NCBI GenBank assembly: GCA_002071085.1
Contig: MWEM01000021.1
Span: 1-43,173 of the forward strand
DNA length: 43,173 nucleotides
Source: Thermotogota bacterium ADurb.Bin062
Lineage (GTDB): Bacteria; Thermotogota; Thermotogae; MWEM01
Reading direction: 5' to 3'
The position numbers and the translations under genes were made by a program. Below, in pieces: positions 6,939-15,394 of this stretch (position 1 is its first letter; every line of letters begins with the position of its first letter). The notes beneath the pieces were generated by a model. That model searched no databases and had not been told where the DNA came from. It saw nothing but the letters and a program-made list of their open reading frames with translations.

Positions 6939-8183
6939 ATGAAGAAAGTATGGATCACGTTACTCGTCACGGTCCTCGTCTTTTCTGCGATAGGTATGGC
7001 GAAGACCAAAATTACCTACTTCGGGGACAACGACCCGAATTCGGCTGAGGCCATTTTGACAAGGCTGTTCAACAGCTCTCAAGATGAAATCGAAGTCGAA
7101 TTCCTGCTGCAGTCCTGGTCTACAGACGACAAACACACCGCGCTCGTCACCCGCTTTGGGGCAAAAGACCCCAATCCGACCGTCTACTTGGGTGACGTCA
7201 TTTGGCCCGCAGAGTTTGCCGCAGCCGGATGGGCGTTGGACCTGACCCCTTATTTTCCGAAGTCCGAACAGGATAAGTTCCTGCCGGGAACGATCAAATC
7301 GGCGACCTACCTTGGTAAGATTTACGCGATTCCCAGTTTCACCGATGGCGGTCTGCTGTACTACCGCACCGACCTGTTGGAAAAATACGGTTATAAACCG
7401 CCGACCACCTGGGAAGAGCTGAAAACGATCGCGGCGACCATCGCGAAGAAGGAAGGCATCGATGGCTTCGTCTTCCAAGGCGCCCAGTATGAAGGCTTGG
7501 TCTGTGACGCCGTCGAGTTCATCGCCGCGAATGGCGGGGAGGTCATCGATGGCAACGGGAACGTGAAAGTGAATAGCCCCGAAGTCATCCAGGCGTTGGA
7601 GTTCATGAGAGAACTGATCACTTCCGGCGCTGCCCCCGACAAAGTGTTTACCTTTATGGAAGAAGACGCCCGTATGGCCTTCCAGCAAGGGAACGCGGTC
7701 TTTATGAGAAACTGGCCTTACTGCCACTCTCCTTCCAATATGGCTGGAGACCAATCTGCGGTTAAAGGAAAATACGGAATGATCCCGATGCCGAAAGGTC
7801 CGAAAGGATCCGGAGGCGCCGCGACGCTTGGCGGTTGGATGCTCTTCGTGAACCCGTTCGCTTCGAAGGCAGAACAGGCCGCTGGCGTGCAGTTCGCGAA
7901 GTTCATCACGTCGGAATCCGCGCAGATCATACGGAATTTGGTGGCCGGCAACGCGCCCACCCGCATCGCCGTCTACTCGAATCCCACGGTACTGAGAGCC
8001 AACGCGATCGTCGAAACTCTGTATCCGATTATGATCAACGCCGTTCCGCGACCGGTTACTCCGTTCTACGCCCAAGTCAGCAACGCGCTTCAGGAAGAGT
8101 TCCACGCCGTCCTGACCGGCAAGAAAACCGCCGCCGATGCGGTCAAAGCCTTAGAAAGAAAGATCAAAGAGATCTACGAGTAG
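6939..8183 (+). CDS. malE: Extracytoplasmic sugar-binding protein (MalE-like, CUT1 importer)
   Basis: A 414-residue ABC importer binding protein. A signal peptide (MKKVWITLLV...IGMA) ends in an A-x-A-like site with no lipoprotein cysteine, so the mature protein is likely free in a periplasm-like space. The body fits SBP_bac_1 proteins that bind maltose, trehalose or other alpha-glucosides, with YAIPSFTDGGLLYYRTDLL and PPTTWEELKTIA. The ATG at 6939 follows TTGGAGGTGTC and is preferred over the upstream GTG of the longer frame. A strong terminator-like hairpin lies directly after the stop, before the two permease genes, which usually keeps binding protein in excess over permease. The linked GH13 and GH65 genes suggest an alpha-linked glucose disaccharide as ligand. 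Confidence 0.88.
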   Translation: MKKVWITLLVTVLVFSAIGMAKTKITYFGDNDPNSAEAILTRLFNSSQDEIEVEFLLQSWSTDDKHTALVTRFGAKDPNPTVYLGDVIWPAEFAAAGWALDLTPYFPKSEQDKFLPGTIKSATYLGKIYAIPSFTDGGLLYYRTDLLEKYGYKPPTTWEELKTIAATIAKKEGIDGFVFQGAQYEGLVCDAVEFIAANGGEVIDGNGNVKVNSPEVIQALEFMRELITSGAAPDKVFTFMEEDARMAFQQGNAVFMRNWPYCHSPSNMAGDQSAVKGKYGMIPMPKGPKGSGGAATLGGWMLFVNPFASKAEQAAGVQFAKFITSESAQIIRNLVAGNAPTRIAVYSNPTVLRANAIVETLYPIMINAVPRPVTPFYAQVSNALQEEFHAVLTGKKTAADAVKALERKIKEIYE

Positions 8184-8202
8184 TCTGTACATTACGTTTT
8201 TT

Positions 8203-8230
8203 CCGGCCCTTGAGAGGGCCGGATTTTTTT
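8203..8230 (+). terminator. Intergenic hairpin terminator between binding protein and permeases
   Basis: CCGGCCCT (8203-8210) and AGGGCCGG (8215-8222) form a perfect 8-bp stem with a TGAG loop, followed by A and seven T. It lies inside the operon, so it probably acts as a partial terminator. Confidence 0.85.
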
Positions 8231-8246
8231 CGGAGGTGTTTGGACC

Positions 8247-9200
8247 TTGAGAAAACGCTATTCTAGAGAAAAACAAGAAACGCGGATGGGCTTGCTCTTC
8301 TTGCTTCCGTCGCTGATCGTCATCGTTCTGATTACCTTCCTCCCGATCGGCCAAACCTTCTATCGCTCCCTGTTCCGCTGGGATATCAAATTCGAAAGCA
8401 GACAATACTTTACGGGACTCACCAACTACACTGCAATATTCCAAGGCTTGGTCAATCCGGACGAAGCGCTCAGCTGGACCGTCAGTTTCTGGCATTCCGC
8501 CTGGGTCACCTTCCTGTTCACGGTGGTTGCGGTATCGATAGAAACGGTGCTGGGGCTGTTGATCGCCCTGATCATCAACCGCGAATTCCGGGGTAGAGGG
8601 TTGGTGCGCACAGCGACCTTGGTTCCGTGGGCGATTCCGACAGTCGCCTCGGCTCAGATGTGGCGGATGATGTTTTCCAGTCAGGGTGGGGTGATCAACG
8701 ATATAGCGAAAAAACTGGGTTTGATCACCGACTATGTGAATTTTCTAGGAGACAGTACGACGACGGCTTTTTGGTCGATGGTCACCGCCGATGCCTGGAA
8801 AACCACCCCGTTTATGGCGCTTCTGCTTTTGGCGGGCCTACAGACGATCCCTTTGCAACTGTATGAAGCCGCGCGGGTCGACGGCGCTTCGAAGTGGCGG
8901 CAGTTCTTCAGTATTACGCTCCCGATGCTCAAACCCAGTTTACTGGTCGCTTTGATCTTTCGGACCCTCGACACCTTTAAGGCCTTCGATATCGCGCAGG
9001 TGTTGACCGGAGGGGGACCGGCTTCCGGAACGGAATTGTTGTCCCTTTTCAACTATAAATTGATGATCCAACAAGGGCAGCACGGCCGTGGGAGCGCGGT
9101 GGCGATTATGCTGTTCGTCTTTACGATGCTGATTGCCGTCTTTTTCATTAAAGTCCTCGGCGCCGATCCTTACGCCTCAAAGGGAAGGGAATTGAAATGA
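8247..9200 (+). CDS. malF: Sugar ABC importer permease, MalF/UgpA type
   Basis: A 317-residue inner-membrane permease with six predicted helices. The cytoplasmic EAA loop is YEAARVDGASKWRQFFSITLPML near residues 209-231, where the shared importer ATPase docks. Translation starts at TTG 8247, with GGAGGTG eight bases upstream; no ATG is better placed. Its last four bases overlap the start of the next permease (ATGA), so the two are coupled. It pairs with the 9197 gene product as the channel for the binding protein at 6939. No ATPase gene is present in the cluster, so a multi-client MsmK/MalK/UgpC-type ATPase elsewhere is expected. Confidence 0.92.
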   Translation: MRKRYSREKQETRMGLLFLLPSLIVIVLITFLPIGQTFYRSLFRWDIKFESRQYFTGLTNYTAIFQGLVNPDEALSWTVSFWHSAWVTFLFTVVAVSIETVLGLLIALIINREFRGRGLVRTATLVPWAIPTVASAQMWRMMFSSQGGVINDIAKKLGLITDYVNFLGDSTTTAFWSMVTADAWKTTPFMALLLLAGLQTIPLQLYEAARVDGASKWRQFFSITLPMLKPSLLVALIFRTLDTFKAFDIAQVLTGGGPASGTELLSLFNYKLMIQQGQHGRGSAVAIMLFVFTMLIAVFFIKVLGADPYASKGRELK

Positions 9201-10027
9201 AGAAGCGGTGGATCCCCCGTTTATTGCTGACCTTGGCCGTGATCGTGATCATCGTCTTCATGTTTTTCCCTTTCTATTGGCTGTTCATCATGTCTCTGAA
9301 AGGGGATCTCGATCTCTATAAAATGCCGCCGGACTGGATCGCGAAGAATCCGCGCTGGGATAACTATAAAACGATCTTCACCGACCACAATCTCGGTCAG
9401 AACCTGCAGAACTCTTTCGTGATCGCCTTTTCTACCACGCTCATCAGCGTGTTGATCGGGAGCTGGGCGGCCTACGCGTTGGCCAAGTTCCGTATGCGTT
9501 TTAAAAGCCTCATCTTGGGCATCGTCTTGGCGGTTTCGATGTTTCCCGGAATCGTCGTCGTCTCGCCGCTCTATATGCAATTTTCGGACTTGAAGATCAT
9601 CAACACCTATTGGGCGCTGATCTTGCCCTACCTGACCTTTTCATTGCCGATGACTATATGGATTCTCCAATCCTTTTTCAAGCAAATCCCCGATGCCTTA
9701 ACCGAAGCGTCTGTCATTGACGGGGCGGGCCCGATGCGTACGCTATTCCAAATCCTCTTCCCGTTGGCAGCCCCCGGCATCTTCACCGCCTTCATCCTCA
9801 CGTTTATCGGCGCGTGGAACGAGCTGCTCTTCGCTTCGATCTTCATCACCGACTATCGAAAGTTCACCGTTCCCCGCGCGTTGACACTCTTTTCAGGTCA
9901 GTACACCTCCTCGTGGCAATTGATAGCCGCGGCGAGCGTGGTGATCACCTTACCCTTGATCGTGATGGTACTATTGCTTCAGAAATGGATCGTCGCCGGG
10001 TTAACGGCCGGCGGAGTCAAAGATTGA
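9197..10027 (+). CDS. malG: Sugar ABC importer permease, MalG/UgpE type
   Basis: A 276-residue inner-membrane permease with six helices. The EAA motif TEASVIDGAGPMRTLFQILFPLAAPG lies at about residues 171-196, and the C-terminus is the short GLTAGGVKD typical of MalG-type subunits. It overlaps the upstream permease by four bases and is followed 17 bases later by the GH13 gene, which has its own ribosome site. It works with the 8247 product to move the sugar across the membrane. Confidence 0.92.
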   Translation: MKKRWIPRLLLTLAVIVIIVFMFFPFYWLFIMSLKGDLDLYKMPPDWIAKNPRWDNYKTIFTDHNLGQNLQNSFVIAFSTTLISVLIGSWAAYALAKFRMRFKSLILGIVLAVSMFPGIVVVSPLYMQFSDLKIINTYWALILPYLTFSLPMTIWILQSFFKQIPDALTEASVIDGAGPMRTLFQILFPLAAPGIFTAFILTFIGAWNELLFASIFITDYRKFTVPRALTLFSGQYTSSWQLIAAASVVITLPLIVMVLLLQKWIVAGLTAGGVKD

Positions 10028-10044
10028 CGAAAGGAGAGCCCGAG

Positions 10045-11646
10045 ATGGACAAGCCCTGGTGGAAGGGAGCGGTTATCTATCAAATCTATCCGAGGAGTTT
10101 CAAAGATGCGAATCAAGATGGGATCGGCGATCTCAAGGGCATAACCGAAGAGTTGGATTATATCCAAGAATTAGGGGTGGACGCCATTTGGCTTTCTCCG
10201 ATCTTCAAATCCCCGATGAAGGACTTCGGTTATGACATCAGCGACTATCTGGAGATCGATCCGATCTTCGGAACGATGGCCGATTTCGACCGTCTGTTGG
10301 ATGCGGCGCACGAACGCGGGATCAAGGTGATCCTGGACCAAGTCTACAACCACACCTCCGATCGGCACCCGTGGTTTGTGGAATCGCGCGCTTCGAGAGA
10401 TAATCCAAAAGCCGATTGGTACATTTGGGTGGATGGAGAGAAGGGGCAAGCGCCGAACAACTGGCTTTCCTACTTCGGCGGAGGGGCGTGGGAATGGGAG
10501 GAAGCGCGTCAACAGTACTATTTGCACCTCTTCGTGAAAGAGCAACCGGATCTGAATTGGCGTCATCCCGATGTCCGGAAACAGGTGATGGATAGCATCC
10601 GGTTCTGGCTGGACAAAGGGGTGGACGGCTTTCGATTCGATGTGGTCAACCTGTACTACAAAGACGAGCGGTTGCGAGACAATCCGACAAAATATCCGGA
10701 CGAACCGATCGCGTTTAATCGTCATCATCATCTCTACACGCGCGACAGGCCGGAGACGGAGGGCGCGATCGAGGAGATACGGGAGCTGATGGACCGCTAT
10801 AAAGACCGGGTTTCTATCGGTGAGGTGGCAACCGAGCTGGGGCAGGCGCAGTACTTCGCTTATACACGGCCGAATCGCTTGAACCTGGCCTTCAATTTCG
10901 ATTTCAAAGAGCTGCGGCCCTTCGCGGCCAAGACTTATGTCGAACACATCAAGCTCAACGAGGCGGTGTTTCGGGACTTTGCCTGGCCGAGTTACGTGCT
11001 GGGTAACCATGACTCAAAACGGTTTCTGTCCAAATTGGGTGAAGGCGAAGACGCCGTGCGTAAGGCGAAGGTCCTCGCCGCTCTACTTCTGACGCTGAGG
11101 GGAACGCCGTTCGTTTATTACGGTGAAGAGATAGGAATGCGCGAAGCCGTGATCCCGTACGAAAAGATCGTCGATCCGCAAGGCAAAAACCTGTGGCCGA
11201 ACAACGTCGGTCGAGATGGATGCCGAACACCTATGCCCTGGAACGCCTCTCCCCATGCGGGGTTCTCTCAGACTGAGCCTTGGCTCCCCATCGGAGAAGA
11301 CGCGCGGGAAGTGAACGTCGAACGGCAGAAAGCGGAACCGGGTTCGATGTTCCATTATTATAAGCAACTCATACGTATCCGGAAAGAATCCGAGGCGCTG
11401 CGATTCGGTCGGCTGGAGCTCCTGGACACGAAAGATCCGGCGTTGATGGGCTTCTTCAGGATCGGCGAGTCGGAACGGGTCTTAGTTCTCCTCAATTTCG
11501 AAGACCGCAAGGTCGTATTGAATTTGAAAGGCTTTGGTGTCGAGGTTCGGCGTTACATAGGAGGCACAACATCGCGCCCCGAGCGCTTCAACGCAGCTTC
11601 CACCTCTTTGGAGCCTTACGAGGCGGCGATTTTGGAAGTCAGCTGA
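10045..11646 (+). CDS. GH13 alpha-glucosidase, oligo-1,6-glucosidase-like
   Basis: A 533-residue cytoplasmic enzyme with no signal peptide that hydrolyses short alpha-glucosides to glucose. It opens with WWKGAVIYQIYPRSF and has the four conserved GH13 regions: DQVYNH (98-103), GFRFDVVN with nucleophile D199, IGEV with acid/base E260, and LGNHDS with D323. Residue 200, right after the nucleophile, is Val. In characterised alpha-glucosidases Val here goes with alpha-1,6 bonds, and Ala or Thr with alpha-1,4, so isomaltose-type substrates are likely (inference). The ATG at 10045 follows AAAGGAG; the longer frame to 9814 overlaps malG and is rejected. As last gene of the importer operon it acts on the imported sugar. 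Dextran glucosidase and trehalose-6-phosphate hydrolase are alternatives. Confidence 0.9.
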   Translation: MDKPWWKGAVIYQIYPRSFKDANQDGIGDLKGITEELDYIQELGVDAIWLSPIFKSPMKDFGYDISDYLEIDPIFGTMADFDRLLDAAHERGIKVILDQVYNHTSDRHPWFVESRASRDNPKADWYIWVDGEKGQAPNNWLSYFGGGAWEWEEARQQYYLHLFVKEQPDLNWRHPDVRKQVMDSIRFWLDKGVDGFRFDVVNLYYKDERLRDNPTKYPDEPIAFNRHHHLYTRDRPETEGAIEEIRELMDRYKDRVSIGEVATELGQAQYFAYTRPNRLNLAFNFDFKELRPFAAKTYVEHIKLNEAVFRDFAWPSYVLGNHDSKRFLSKLGEGEDAVRKAKVLAALLLTLRGTPFVYYGEEIGMREAVIPYEKIVDPQGKNLWPNNVGRDGCRTPMPWNASPHAGFSQTEPWLPIGEDAREVNVERQKAEPGSMFHYYKQLIRIRKESEALRFGRLELLDTKDPALMGFFRIGESERVLVLLNFEDRKVVLNLKGFGVEVRRYIGGTTSRPERFNAASTSLEPYEAAILEVS

Positions 11647-11674
11647 AAATTACGCGTTCGAAAGGTATTCTGTC

Positions 11675-13006
11675 TTACGCAAACCATAGCCAGATACCCA
11701 AGGCGATCATCAGAAGACCGCTGATTGCTTTGAAAACTTTGGCGCTCTTTTCGGTCATCTTATACTTCCCCAACGTCACCGAAAACCCGACGACGATCAG
11801 CCACAAAGGAAAGATGTAGGCGATATTGTAGAGAACGAGGTAGAAATACTTCGCGCCGATGGCGATTTTCCGTTCTGTCAGTATTTTCGAGAATAACGCC
11901 GGTAACCCCATCGTACAGGTGAGTTCGATCAAATTGACGAATAGGGCTAAAGCAACGGTCAGCGCGATCGCCAGCAGCGTGCTTCGTGTTTGGATGATCT
12001 TTCGCACGCGTTGATACAGCTTCGGCTTCTGTTTTTCGGAGATCATCAGAGAGACCCCTTTTTTGAAGAAGAAGACCTCTTTCAAATTGATGAGCCCCAT
12101 ACCGATCGCTACCACCGAGAGGATCCAGGTGATGATCCGGTGCATCCCGATGAGGGAGAAGAAGTTGAACCAGGCGGACATAAAGCCGAAGTAAACGACA
12201 CCGGAGGCGATGACGAAGACCGAACCGATCAGAAGCATTCGCTTGCGCGATTTAGCCGTGGAAAGCAGGCTGAGCAGGAACATCAACACCCAGAAAGCGC
12301 AGGGGTTGAAGCCGTCGAGCAGACCGATCAGGATGGTCAGGAAGAACAAAGGCGAGCTCCGGTCGATCTTGCCAAACAGGGGAAGCGTGATGGTGTTGTC
12401 GGACGAGACTGGAGCGACACCATAGGCGGTGATGATGGCTCTGAGGATTTCGTCTGGCATTGTCGTGCGGTCAAACCCCGAAAAGGCCTCCCGGCCTACG
12501 AAAAGAATGGGAATTCCGGTGAACCGGGTATCGTAAGCAGCGAAAAAGGATTCGAGGATGGAAGCGTTGGCGGCGTCACGGCTGATTTCGTAGGCGTTCA
12601 TTAAAAGACGGGGATCAACGGATTGGTATTGGTCATAGAGCGCCCGGTTGACCGTGTACCCTTCGAACTCCTCATAGGCGTCCGAGTCGACCAGCGTGTT
12701 CAAAAACGCTCGGAGCTCTTGGCAGTGACGACAATCGTCACCGTAAAAAAGGTATAAAAATACCCGCCCGTTCTCCGGCTCTCGCCGAATTTGAACTGTT
12801 GAGTCCGTATGGACATCGAGCCCTTCCCCCAGAATATCGAGGAGACTGCATCCCCCGGATTCTTCCGCGCACGGATCCTCGATTTGCCCGAGGCAGAAAG
12901 ACAAAGATGCGAACGATAAGAACAGAATGACCCATAGGGCCGCGAGGTAGGGTTTAAGGCGCTTTAACGAGTAAATTGAGCGGGACTGTGGGATTCGCGG
13001 CCGCAA
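11675..13006 (-). CDS. Membrane thiol-disulfide transporter with N-terminal thioredoxin domain (DsbD/CcdA-like)
   Basis: About 443 residues in this order: signal or anchor helix (about 16-36), a short cysteine-containing segment, a thioredoxin-like domain with YGDDCRHC (C92, C95), then six membrane helices. Helix 1 has GFNPCAF and helix 4 LTCTMGLP, the cysteine positions used by CcdA and the DsbD membrane domain to pass electrons outward. The usual DsbD order puts the thioredoxin domain after the membrane part, so this arrangement is reversed. I chose the TTG at 13006 because AGGAGG lies nine bases upstream; a GTG at 13027 is the alternative. Either way the start overlaps the preceding thioredoxin gene, implying translational coupling. 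It probably keeps the partner thioredoxin at 13667 reduced. Function is inferred from architecture. Confidence 0.75.
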   Translation of the reverse strand: MRPRIPQSRSIYSLKRLKPYLAALWVILFLSFASLSFCLGQIEDPCAEESGGCSLLDILGEGLDVHTDSTVQIRREPENGRVFLYLFYGDDCRHCQELRAFLNTLVDSDAYEEFEGYTVNRALYDQYQSVDPRLLMNAYEISRDAANASILESFFAAYDTRFTGIPILFVGREAFSGFDRTTMPDEILRAIITAYGVAPVSSDNTITLPLFGKIDRSSPLFFLTILIGLLDGFNPCAFWVLMFLLSLLSTAKSRKRMLLIGSVFVIASGVVYFGFMSAWFNFFSLIGMHRIITWILSVVAIGMGLINLKEVFFFKKGVSLMISEKQKPKLYQRVRKIIQTRSTLLAIALTVALALFVNLIELTCTMGLPALFSKILTERKIAIGAKYFYLVLYNIAYIFPLWLIVVGFSVTLGKYKMTEKSAKVFKAISGLLMIALGIWLWFA

Positions 13007-13667
13007 ACTCCTGAACCTCCTGGACACTGGTATTCAACAGGATATAATAACCCATCCAGTCGTATGTGGGAAAGAGTTTGGCGAACTCGCTGAAGGTCAC
13101 CGTCCGAACATTCGGTAACGTAGCCGTCAGCAGCGTCGCTTCCTTAGACGTGACCGATCGAATCAGCCGAACCGGTTGGGACATCGCGGGGTTCATTACC
13201 GAGCGCAACGAAGTCACGTACGACTCATAGCTCAGATACCGTTCAACCGAACCGACGGTTTGAAATTGGGAATCCAGCAGAAAGGTTCGCGGAATCGCAG
13301 AGACGTGGAATTTTTTCGCCGCGATATCGTAGTAGCTCAACGTCTCGTACTGCGTAATATCCGGGTTTAAAAATACATCGAAAGGAAAGCGGGCATAGAA
13401 ATCTTTTTCCGCCTCCGCAACGATGACGATGTGATTCAACCGCAACAAGTTCGCTAATTCCAGAGTCGCCAGGCCTTCCGCCTTCAATTGGGTGCAAGAA
13501 GGACAGCTGGGGCGCGTAAAGATCAACACGACCCCCTTCTGAGTTAACGCGGCGACCTTCAGCCCGTTTTCGATCTCGTTGTACACCGCGTAATCCTGGA
13601 ATTGCAACGCTAAGAGAGAAGTACACACAAATAGGCCGACAATAAAAGAGAACAAAACCCGACTCAT
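12954..13667 (-). CDS. Extracytoplasmic thioredoxin-like protein (CPSC active site)
   Basis: A 237-residue exported protein. The signal peptide is at 1-20 (SFIVGLFVCTSLLALQ). A thioredoxin fold follows with IFTRPSCPSC (cysteines near 54 and 57) and a cis-proline loop in HVSAIPRTFLLD. The last 80 residues look like an extra or degenerate second domain (VTSKEATLLTATLPNVRTVTF). The start at 13667 follows GAAGGAGGC. Its end overlaps the downstream DsbD-like gene, so the two form a coupled reductant module outside the cytoplasm. The substrate is unknown; repair or reduction of exported cysteine proteins, or cytochrome maturation, are options, though no cytochrome gene is nearby. Confidence 0.8.
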   Translation of the reverse strand: MSRVLFSFIVGLFVCTSLLALQFQDYAVYNEIENGLKVAALTQKGVVLIFTRPSCPSCTQLKAEGLATLELANLLRLNHIVIVAEAEKDFYARFPFDVFLNPDITQYETLSYYDIAAKKFHVSAIPRTFLLDSQFQTVGSVERYLSYESYVTSLRSVMNPAMSQPVRLIRSVTSKEATLLTATLPNVRTVTFSEFAKLFPTYDWMGYYILLNTSVQEVQEFAAANPTVPLNLLVKAP

Positions 13668-13698
13668 CCGAATAGCCTCCTTCGAAAGCGTGGCGCGT

Positions 13699-13727
13699 AT
13701 TCGTACGCGTGAACGCGTGTACGCGAA
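13699..13727 (-). promoter_or_regulatory. Tandem 8-bp repeats around the thioredoxin gene start site
   Basis: Immediately after the -10 box the plus strand reads ACGCGTGA-ACGCGTGT-ACGCGAAT, an 8-bp period with dyad character. It could be a repressor operator or a leader hairpin. Confidence 0.3.
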
Positions 13728-13771
13728 TTATACCATAGATTTCCGAGTCAATAGGGGGCAGTGAGGGTCAA
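13727..13771 (-). promoter_or_regulatory. Promoter of the thioredoxin operon at the end of repeat element D
   Basis: On the minus strand TGG-TATAAT (-10 at 13732-13727) is an extended -10. The element-terminal TTGACC (13771-13766) lies 33 bases upstream. A second TTGACT between them has only a 13-base spacer to the -10, too short for a normal promoter. Confidence 0.6.
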
Positions 13772-14675
13772 GTTATGAGGCGCCATCAAGAAACAAGGCC
13801 AGAATCGCTCGCGCGATTTTTAGTCCATAAAGCCATCGCAGCGTAAGCGTTTAAGGGTTCTCGGAAGCTTCCAGAAAAGCAAAAAAACATGCCGAACTAA
13901 AGTTCGGCGTTCCCAGGGCGGATCGCGCGGCTTCGTGGGCTGGGAACGCCAACTTTTAAGTTGGCATGTCTTGAAAAAAGTTCATACGGAGACGGCGGAG
14001 GGCTTATAGGAGAGAGATGTTTGCAAGAGTCAACACCAGGTTTATATTTTCTCTGCGCTCTCTGTGTCCTCTGTGCGAAACCCCGGCTTTAAACCATGCC
14101 GAACTAAAGTTCGGCGTTCCCAGAGCGCATCGCGGGGTCGCAAACTACACTTACCTTGCGATAACCCCACAGGCTCATTGCGGTGCCCCGATGGTCATCG
14201 CGGCGTAAGCGCTTCTTCTTTTCGCGATGGCGCGATACGCTTTTGTACGGGCTAATCGCGAGGCTTCATCAGTATCGCGAGACTTCGTGGGTTTCCGAAG
14301 TCAGCCCGCTGGTTATCCCGCGCTTACCCCGCACGGGCATCGCGGCGTAAGCGCTTCTTCTTTTCGCGACGGCGCGATACGCTTTTGTACGGGCTAATCG
14401 CGAGGCTTCATTAGTTTCGCGAGACTTCGTGGGTTTCCGAAGTCAGCCCGCTGGTTACCCCGCGATAAACGTCGTTGTCTTCGCAAGTTCGTAAACTACA
14501 CTTACCCCGCGATGAACCTTGTAGTTATCCCGGCGTAAGCGTTTAAGGGTTCTTGGAAGCTTCAAAAAAAGCAAAAAACATGCCGAACTAAAGTTCGGCG
14601 TTCCCAGAGTGGCGTTCTGAGGTGCTCTAGCAAACGAAAAAAACCCTGCCGAACTAAAGTTCGGCGTTCTCAGGC
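13761..14675 (-). repeat. Modular hairpin repeat element D, between thioredoxin operon and pgmB
   Basis: An intergenic block of about 900 bp with no credible gene. The conserved 50-bp terminus (GGTCAAGTTATGAGG, 13766-13780) faces the thioredoxin operon. Inside are GCCGAACTAAAGTTCGGC hairpins near 13892, 14098, 14582 and 14649, a GCCAACTTTTAAGTTGGC hairpin near 13948, a CTCTGTGTCCTCTGTGCG segment near 14060, and two long near-identical blocks (about 14199-14338 and 14339-14478) with ATCGCGGCGTAAGCG and ACTTCGTGGGTTTCCGAAGT hairpins. The end near pgmB finishes in a GAAC/GTTC hairpin without the usual TATAATATC terminus and may be decayed. Open frames here, for example 14017-14208, are repeat by-products. 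Confidence 0.82.
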
Positions 14676-14696
14676 GCTCTTTTACGAGGTTCGTGT

Positions 14697-14702
14697 TATA
14701 AT
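14697..14702 (+). promoter_or_regulatory. -10 box of the pgmB-GH65 operon
   Basis: TGT-TATAAT (TATAAT at 14697-14702) is an extended -10 about 30 bases before the ATG at 14732. A clear -35 is lacking. Confidence 0.5.
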
Positions 14703-14731
14703 TTTTTATTGATGAGCGCATCGGAGGGGCT

Positions 14732-15394
14732 ATGTTTGACATTAAGGGTTACATATTCGATTTGGACGGGGTCATCGTTGATACGGCCCGTTTTCATTTT
14801 TTAGCTTGGAGAGAAACCGCGCGAGAATTGGGGTTTGAACTGACCGAGCGCGATAACGAGCGGCTAAAAGGGGTGAGTCGGATGGAATCGCTCGAGATCA
14901 TCCTCCGATTGGCCGGCATTCATTTGGACGAAGAGCGTAAATGGGCTTTCACCGAGAAGAAGAATACACGTTACCTGGAGTGGGTCGACACCCTTCGGCC
15001 TTCGGACACCTTACCCGGCATCGCCGACTTCCTCCGGTCTCTTAAGGAAGCCCACAGGCCCGTCGCACTGGCCTCCGCGAGCAAAAACGCCCGGCGGGTC
15101 ATCTCTCTGCTGGAGATCGCCTCGCTGTTCGATGCGGTGATAGACGGTTCGATGATCGAAAAGACCAAACCAGACCCCGAGATATTTATCAAAGCCGCCC
15201 AAGCGCTGGGAATTCGCGCCTCTGAGTGCGTCGTTTTTGAAGACGCCCAAAACGGGATAGAGGCGGCAAAAGCGGCAGAGATGACCGCTGTCGGTGTGGG
15301 GTCTCCCGAGCACCTCGGAGAGGCGGATTTGGTGATTCCCGATTTCTCTCCTTCGCACATCTATCTCTTAAAACAGAGGGGGATCGTCAGATGA
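14732..15394 (+). CDS. pgmB: Beta-phosphoglucomutase (HAD family)
   Basis: A 220-residue cytoplasmic HAD phosphomutase that converts beta-D-glucose-1-phosphate to glucose-6-phosphate. Motif I is FDLDGVIVDTA, with nucleophile D10 and acid/base D12. The helical cap includes GVSRMESLEIIL, the substrate loop typical of beta-phosphoglucomutase. Motif II is ALASASKN and motif IV VFEDAQNGIEAA. GGAGGGGC sits a few bases before the ATG. The last four bases overlap the GH65 gene (ATGA), so phosphorylase and mutase are made together, the classic arrangement for using disaccharides by phosphorolysis. Confidence 0.93.
   Translation: MFDIKGYIFDLDGVIVDTARFHFLAWRETARELGFELTERDNERLKGVSRMESLEIILRLAGIHLDEERKWAFTEKKNTRYLEWVDTLRPSDTLPGIADFLRSLKEAHRPVALASASKNARRVISLLEIASLFDAVIDGSMIEKTKPDPEIFIKAAQALGIRASECVVFEDAQNGIEAAKAAEMTAVGVGSPEHLGEADLVIPDFSPSHIYLLKQRGIVR

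Noticed and set aside
6960..8105. 381-residue minus-strand frame opposite the sugar-binding protein
   Set aside because: It is the antisense shadow of a clear coding gene in GC-rich codons; no domain is recognisable.
13761..14675. Possible CRISPR array
   Set aside because: Repeats are of several different types and sizes, with no constant repeat-spacer period and no cas genes in the window.
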